This document shows, one piece after another, positions 59,735 to 64,000 of a stretch of DNA of 64,000 nt. The translations under genes were made by a program, and so were the position numbers. The notes beneath the pieces are model-generated. The model made no database searches and was not told where the DNA came from. It worked only from the letters and a program-made list of their open reading frames with translations. Within the stretch, counting starts at the first letter, position 1; each line of letters begins with the position of its first letter. Origin of the DNA: Ornithinimicrobium murale (lineage in GTDB: Bacteria; Actinomycetota; Actinomycetes; Actinomycetales; Dermatophilaceae); NCBI RefSeq assembly GCF_003352835.1, contig NZ_QLVD01000011.1, positions 1 to 64,000 on the forward strand, written 5' to 3'.

Positions 59735-60627
59735 TCGCGGCGCCCCCGCTCCATCAGCCAGACCTGCACCAGGGTGACGACGAGCAGGGCGAAGAACATG
59801 ATCGTCGCGACGGTGGCGCCGTAGCCGGCCCGCAGGTTGACGAAGGTCTCCTGGTAGATCTGGTAGACCATCGTGGTCGTGCCGTTGCCGTAGGGCCCGC
59901 CACGGGTCATCGTGTGGATCACGTCAAAGACCTGGAAGCTGTTGAGCAGCACGGTGATCAACAGGAAGAAGGTGGCCGGGCGCAGCTGGGGCCAGATGAC
60001 CTTGCGGAGCCTGGTCCAGGGTGAGGCGGCGTCGATCTCAGCGGCCTCGTCCAGGTCTGTTCGGCGGGCCTGGAGGGCCGCCAGATAGATCACGAAGGTG
60101 TAGCCGAGGTTCTTCCAGATGTAGGTGACGGTCACCATGAACAGGGCCCAGGCCGAGGACTGGTAAAAGTTCGGTGGGGAGAGGCCCAGCGACCGGAGCA
60201 GGTCGGGCACGAGTCCGAAGTTGGGCGTGAAGATGAACTGGAAGGCGACACCGACTGCGGCGCCGGAGAGCACGAAGGGCGCAAAGACCAGGGAGCGGAC
60301 GACGCCGCGGCCACGGATCTTCTGGTCCAGCAGCAGGGCCAGCCCCAGCCCGAGGGCCATGGAGCCGAGCACGGCGGCGCCGGTGAAGATCACGGTGTTC
60401 ACCAACACCGTGCGACTGTCCGAGCTGGTGAACCACTCGACGTAGTTGTCCCACCCGACGAAGGACGAGGTCGGGCTGCCCAGGTTCCAACGGAAGAAGC
60501 TCAGCCGGATGCTGTCGAGCAGCGGGCGGTAGGTGAAGACGACCAGCAGCACGAGGTTGGGGAGTAGGAGCACCGCTGCGAGCAGCAGGTGCCGCCCTGA
60601 CCAGCGCCCGACCCTCGTCTTGCTCAC
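59731..60627 (-). CDS. ugpA: ABC transporter permease, UgpA-like
   Basis: Predicted 298 residues with six membrane segments, starting MSKTRVGRWSGRHLLLAAVLLLPN. EAA loop: DLDEAAEIDAASPWTRLRKVIWPQLRP (about residues 192-218). YRPLLDSIRLSFFRW and MTRGGPYGNGTTTMVYQIYQ are typical of CUT1 first permeases such as UgpA. First gene of the operon, so the promoter lies in 60628-60742. No obvious PhoP box was recognised there. Confidence 0.9.
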   Translation of the reverse strand: MSKTRVGRWSGRHLLLAAVLLLPNLVLLVVFTYRPLLDSIRLSFFRWNLGSPTSSFVGWDNYVEWFTSSDSRTVLVNTVIFTGAAVLGSMALGLGLALLLDQKIRGRGVVRSLVFAPFVLSGAAVGVAFQFIFTPNFGLVPDLLRSLGLSPPNFYQSSAWALFMVTVTYIWKNLGYTFVIYLAALQARRTDLDEAAEIDAASPWTRLRKVIWPQLRPATFFLLITVLLNSFQVFDVIHTMTRGGPYGNGTTTMVYQIYQETFVNLRAGYGATVATIMFFALLVVTLVQVWLMERGRRE

Positions 60628-60742
60628 GACCCGGAGTGTGCTGGCCCGGTGTGAACCTGCGGCGACCTGCGAGTGGCCGGGTGCTGTGGATCCTCCCGCA
60701 ACCGGATGAACACCGGTCGTCCCGGACGTGAGGGACTGGCCG

Positions 60743-60764
60743 CCCCCGCTATCTCACGCGGGGG
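60743..60764 (-). terminator. Hairpin at the end of the LigD-like gene
   Basis: CCCCCGC (60743-60749) pairs with GCGGGGG (60758-60764) around an eight-base loop that contains the stop codon of the LigD-like gene. The stem is GC-only and lies in the 120-bp gap before ugpA, so it is a likely terminator. Confidence 0.65.
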
Positions 60765-62386
60765 AGGCGCTGATCGTGGTGCAGCACTCCGCGGAACGGG
60801 TCACCGCTCTCACGCAGCCGGTCCAGGACGGTGCGCACGGTCCACCGGTCCGGACGCAGGTCGGGGTCGTCCAGCTCGTCCCAGGAGATCGGCACCGAGA
60901 CCGGGGCGCCCGGCGACGGGCGCGGGCTGTAGGGCGCCACCAGGGTCTTGTTCACCGCGTTCTGTGTGTAGTCGAGCCGCGCGCGCCCCTTGCGCTCACG
61001 CACCTCCCAGCGCCAGCTCACCAGGTCGGGCACGATCGCGGCGACACTGCGGGAGACCTTCTCGACCCACGCCCGCGTGTCCGCAAAGCGCGGCCCGCGC
61101 CGGATCGGGACCCAGACCTGGATCCCCCGCCGGCCGGTCACCTGCGGATAGGCCCGCAGCCGCAGGGCCTCGAAGGCGGTGCGGTGCAGCCGGGCGAGCT
61201 CGAGGGTCTGCTCCCAGGTGGTCTCCGTGCCGGGGTCGATGTCGAACAGGGCATAGGACGGGCAGTCCGGGGCGTCCGTGGGTGAGGTCCAGGGGTGCCA
61301 CTCCAGCGCACCGAAGTTGGCGGCCCAGACCAGCGCCGCGGCCTCGTCTGCGACCAGGTAGGTCTGTGTCTCTGCGGGATCGGCATCCGGGTTGTCCCAC
61401 CGCGGCAACCAGTCCGGTGCGTGATCGGGGACCTCCTTGTGCCAGAAGCCCTTGCGCTGCGCGCCGTCGGGATACCGGTGCAGGTTCACAGCCCGCCCCG
61501 CGACATAGGGGAGGAGAACGGGGGCGATGCGTGCGGCATACGAGATGAACTCACGCTTGGTGACCGGCGCCTCGCCCTCCCGGGCCGGGAAGAGCACCTT
61601 GTCCAGGTTGGTCAGCCGCAGGCTGCGGCCGAAGACCTCCCAGGTGCCCGACGTGCCCAGGCCGGCCAGGGCGTCCAACTCGTCCTCGCCGGGTGGGTCG
61701 GGCGTCGGCATACGGAGGGACTCCGCTGCGTCCTGCGCGGGCCGGTCGGAGTGCCACAGTGCATCTGGGTCCGCGAGCACCTCCTCGTTGGTGCGCCCGC
61801 TGAGCACCGAGCGCGGGTGGTCCTCGGCGTCCCAACCGGTCTCGGTGTGCTCGTCGTGCTTGTGGAAGAGCAGCCACTGCTCCTTGTCGCCCTGCTGGCT
61901 CTTGGTGCGCACGAGCATGAACTGCCCGCGGAGTTTCTCTCCGTGCAGGACCACGTGGAGAGTGCCGTCCCGGAGCGCCGTGGCCGGATCCTCGTCACCG
62001 CCCGGTTCCCAGGTGCCGGTGTCCCAGACGATGACGTCGCCACCGCCGTACTCGCCGGAGGGGATGACACCCTCGAAGTGCAGGTACTCCATCGGGTGAT
62101 CCTCGACGTGGATCGCCAACCGACGCACGTCTGGATCGAGGCTTGGCCCCTTGGGCACCGCCCAGCTGGCGAGGACGCCCTCCACCTCGAGGCGGAAGTC
62201 GTAGTGGCGGGCGGTCGCCCGGTGCCGTTGCACGACGAAGACCCGCTCGTCGCCCTCCGGCACGGCCAGGTGCTCGCCGCTGGGTTCCGGCGTGCGCGAG
62301 AAGTCGCGCATCTGCCGGTATCGGGCGAGCCGCTCGGTCGCCCGCTCGGTCGGACGGCTGTCCTGCGCGGGCCGTTCGGGAGGCAT
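60749..62386 (-). CDS. ligD: LigD-like phosphoesterase-polymerase without ligase domain
   Basis: Predicted 545 residues from ATG 62386. Domain order is 3'-phosphoesterase first (about 45-190: RHRATARHYDFRLEVEG, SWAVPKGPSLDP, EDHPMEYLHFEG, PSGEYGGGDVIVWD), then the AEP polymerase/primase domain (about 255-540: TNLDKVLFP, GFWHKEVP, FDIDPG with Asp 382/384, LDYTQN, APYSPR). The ATP-dependent ligase domain is absent, so a separate ligase is needed for end joining. Mycobacterial LigD has the polymerase first. In the motif that often reads GLHVYVP there is Gln 423 (GIQVWVP) in place of His. No Ku gene is in the window. Confidence 0.9.
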   Translation of the reverse strand: MPPERPAQDSRPTERATERLARYRQMRDFSRTPEPSGEHLAVPEGDERVFVVQRHRATARHYDFRLEVEGVLASWAVPKGPSLDPDVRRLAIHVEDHPMEYLHFEGVIPSGEYGGGDVIVWDTGTWEPGGDEDPATALRDGTLHVVLHGEKLRGQFMLVRTKSQQGDKEQWLLFHKHDEHTETGWDAEDHPRSVLSGRTNEEVLADPDALWHSDRPAQDAAESLRMPTPDPPGEDELDALAGLGTSGTWEVFGRSLRLTNLDKVLFPAREGEAPVTKREFISYAARIAPVLLPYVAGRAVNLHRYPDGAQRKGFWHKEVPDHAPDWLPRWDNPDADPAETQTYLVADEAAALVWAANFGALEWHPWTSPTDAPDCPSYALFDIDPGTETTWEQTLELARLHRTAFEALRLRAYPQVTGRRGIQVWVPIRRGPRFADTRAWVEKVSRSVAAIVPDLVSWRWEVRERKGRARLDYTQNAVNKTLVAPYSPRPSPGAPVSVPISWDELDDPDLRPDRWTVRTVLDRLRESGDPFRGVLHHDQRLPRVR

Positions 62387-62390
62387 GCAG

Positions 62391-62963
62391 TCACCGTGCC
62401 ACCGTGCCCGTCGCGGCGCACCTCCGGCTGTCGGGTCCGGCAGCGAGCACGAAGGCAAGACGTTGCTCGGCCGGCCAGATGTAGGTGTCGTCGCAGCGGT
62501 AGCCACGCAGCCAGGGCACGCCGTCGACAACGCGCAGGTAGAAGCCCTTGGGATGTTCCACGTCCTCGTTCACGGATGCCGAGGCGATGTGGATCGCGCC
62601 GCTGGGCGCTCGGCCGGCCGACAGCACCGAGTCGGGTGCGGTGGCCTGGTCCAGCAGGGCCAGTCGGAGCCAGGGGCCGGTGATCAGTGGGCACAGCTGC
62701 AGCCCTTGAGCGAGGGCGGCTGCGAAGACGCGGGACTGGACAGCGCCCTGGGGAAGGTCGAGCTCCGCGACGGTGCGCTCCACGACGGTCAGGGTCTGCT
62801 CCAGCGGCGCGTCGAACGCAGGGTCGGCCAAGAGGGTCTCGGCGTGGACGTTCAGTTGGACGCCGGCCCGGCTCAACGCTCCCAGCAGGTCGCTGCGCGT
62901 CCCCCCGCCGATCGTGATGGTGAGTCCGCCTGTTCCCACTGTGCCCCTGTCCATGTCGGCCAT
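62391..62963 (-). CDS. Conserved actinobacterial protein of unknown function
   Basis: Predicted 190 residues from ATG 62963, with GAGG six or so bases upstream. ATG 62954 is possible. It begins LTITIGGGTRSDLLGALSRAGVQLNVHAETLL and ends VNEDVEHPKGFYLRVVDGVPWLRGYRCDDTYIWPAEQRLAFV. This strong pattern looks like a known but uncharacterised family. Aromatic and Trp-rich motifs at the C-terminus suggest binding of a base or sugar. Its stop is four bases before the LigD-like start, so it may work with that protein in DNA repair. Confidence 0.65.
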   Translation of the reverse strand: MADMDRGTVGTGGLTITIGGGTRSDLLGALSRAGVQLNVHAETLLADPAFDAPLEQTLTVVERTVAELDLPQGAVQSRVFAAALAQGLQLCPLITGPWLRLALLDQATAPDSVLSAGRAPSGAIHIASASVNEDVEHPKGFYLRVVDGVPWLRGYRCDDTYIWPAEQRLAFVLAAGPDSRRCAATGTVAR

Positions 62964-62989
62964 TATCAACCTCGATGACGTGCCGGATT

Positions 62990-63358
62990 TGTAGGTTCTC
63001 GCTCGATCTGTCACCCAGGCAACCCGCTGACCTGCACGTTCGTGGCCGCGCAGCACAGCCGGATTCTCACTATCTTGTCCGAATCCTCAGCCTGTCTTCA
63101 GCGGCGGATCGCGCTGACCTGCGGTGATGTCGCGTTGGGGCGCCTGACTGCCGGCTCACTGACAAGAAGATGAGACAACTGACAAGTTGCGCGAGAAACT
63201 ACGGCAGCAGGATGAATGACACGTCACCTATTCTCAGGCCCCACCCGCCGTGTTGTAGGTTCTCGCGTGATCTGTCCGGGGGAGTGGTTCGCTGACCTGC
63301 GGGGCGACAAGTTGGTGAGACGAGGCGCTGTCTCACTAACTTGTCGGAATCCTCAGAG
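62990..63358. repeat. Duplicated 105-bp module with inverted partner
   Basis: Module 1 (about 62990-63095) and module 2 (about 63253-63358) share, in order, TTGTAGGTTCTCGC, GATCTGTC, CGCTGACCTGC and CTCACTA-CTTGTC-GAATCCTCAG. Between them (63163-63207) lies an inverted relative: ACTGACAAGTTGCGCGAG and AAACTAC, the complement of the GTAG-TTCTCGC ... CTTGTC order. The region fills the 389-bp spacer before the cadmium transporter gene. No protein gene is apparent. Confidence 0.85.
63305..63346 (-). terminator. Seventeen-base-pair hairpin behind the cadmium transporter gene
   Basis: CGACAAGTTGGTGAGAC pairs with GTCTCACTAACTTGTCG (one G-T pair) around an eight-base loop, seven bases beyond the stop at 63353. 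It is the end of repeat module 2 and probably ends the transporter transcript. Confidence 0.75.
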
Positions 63359-63952
63359 ACCGAAGGCCCCGCCACCAACCAGGATGGCGATGCCCAGGCC
63401 GATCAGGACGATGGGGAACAGGATGTGCTCCCACCGCTCGAGGACTTCGGCGATCGGGGGGCGGGTGGCCACGAACTTGGCCAGCATCACAAGGGCCGCG
63501 ACAAGCACGAGGAACACGATGCAGTAGGCCACCACGGCCGCCGGTCCCACGCTGAGGAAGACCGGCACGTAGACGCCGATGTTGTCCCCGCCGTTGGCGA
63601 AGGTGACCCCGGCGACGGTCCAGACCGCGACGTTCTTGCCGGCGACCTCGGCGTCGTCATCATCATCGTCGTCCCCGCGCCAGGCCTGCCAGGCGGCCCA
63701 AACACCCAGGGCCAAGGGGATGAGTCCGAAGTACGGGATAACTGCCGGGGGCAGGAACGCATCCGCGCCCACGGTGACGAGTACGGCCGCGCCAAGAATG
63801 CCCGCGAACCCCAGATACTGGCCCACGGCGATCCGGGCGGTCGTCCCGGGCTGTCCCGCACCACGGGCGAAGAACAGCGAGAGCACGATGATGTCGTCGA
63901 TGTTGGTCGCGATGAACAGGCCGATCGCCTGCAGGACCGCGGACAGGATCAT
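63353..63952 (-). CDS. cadD: CadD-family cadmium resistance transporter
   Basis: Predicted 199 residues, ATG with GAGG seven bases upstream. About five membrane segments. ATNIDDIIVLSLFF (about residues 15-28) and FANGGDNIGVYVPVF (about residues 118-132) are the paired CadD motifs, each with Asp residues likely to bind the metal. Between them a cytoplasmic loop has seven consecutive Asp (94-100). It probably exports Cd(II) or a related ion. No metal-responsive regulator is seen before the window ends. Confidence 0.88.
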   Translation of the reverse strand: MILSAVLQAIGLFIATNIDDIIVLSLFFARGAGQPGTTARIAVGQYLGFAGILGAAVLVTVGADAFLPPAVIPYFGLIPLALGVWAAWQAWRGDDDDDDDAEVAGKNVAVWTVAGVTFANGGDNIGVYVPVFLSVGPAAVVAYCIVFLVLVAALVMLAKFVATRPPIAEVLERWEHILFPIVLIGLGIAILVGGGAFGL

Positions 63953-64000
63953 GCGCGCGCCTCGGCGGTGCAGCCTCCGTCAATCGAGCAAGCAGGATCG

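Overview
The window is high-GC DNA (roughly 70% by eye) with actinobacterial features: GTG/TTG starts, tightly overlapping operons, Gly/Ala/Arg-rich proteins, LGxC-type lipoproteins, a LigD-type phosphoesterase-polymerase and a GlxR/CRP-like site. The mix of families (DUF4235, TIGR03086, cell-wall-binding-repeat subtilase, AbiEi-like proteins) fits a soil or marine member of the Micrococcales, near Intrasporangiaceae/Ornithinimicrobium. That placement is inference. No rRNA or tRNA gene was recognised.

Layout. 1-1942: an island edge, with the end of one IS3-family element, a tyrosine-recombinase stub and a complete second IS3-family element. 2016-14924: a surface-polysaccharide locus with UDP-ManNAc dehydrogenase, a sulfotransferase-like protein, a heparinase II/III-like protein, a 1503-residue triple glycosyltransferase, a sugar aminotransferase/dehydrogenase pair and UDP-GlcNAc 2-epimerase. 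14947-17745: a taurine-type ABC importer. 17882-21919: a TPP riboswitch driving a thiamine ABC importer (thiBPQ). 22229-25941: an AbiEi-like protein, small secreted or membrane proteins and a DUF2891 protein behind a perfect GlxR/CRP-type site. 26026-29937: a large secreted subtilase with cell-wall-binding repeats placed inside its catalytic domain. 30077-35166: a CPBP protease, DedA, hotdog, GNAT, PCMT and TIGR03086 genes, and a second AbiEi-like protein. 35511-43370: an MMPL exporter, a GNAT, a two-component system, an S4 protein and a MacAB-like efflux operon.

43500-54428 is the most coherent metabolic block. A CoA-transferase, MmgE/PrpD protein, acyl-CoA dehydrogenase, CitE-like lyase and mesaconyl-C4-CoA-hydratase-like protein form one operon. 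A GntR/UTRA regulator and a complete TRAP transporter form a second operon, and an MFS gene is divergent from it. The same 21-bp motif (19 of 21 matching) lies in front of both operons. I infer uptake and CoA-dependent breakdown of a branched C5 dicarboxylate (methylsuccinate, mesaconate or itaconate type) to acetyl-CoA and pyruvate, under one regulator.

54462-63952: a secreted DUF4434 protein, a ugp-type ABC importer (probably glycerol-3-phosphate or its diesters), a two-gene unit encoding a ligase-less LigD-like protein and a conserved protein of unknown function, and a CadD-type cadmium transporter at the right edge. The window is also rich in short repeat families: 32-33-bp units shared by two distant loci, a 23-bp unit that is partly inside a histidine-kinase gene, a 21-bp tandem array between thiP and thiQ, and a duplicated hairpin module near 63 kb.
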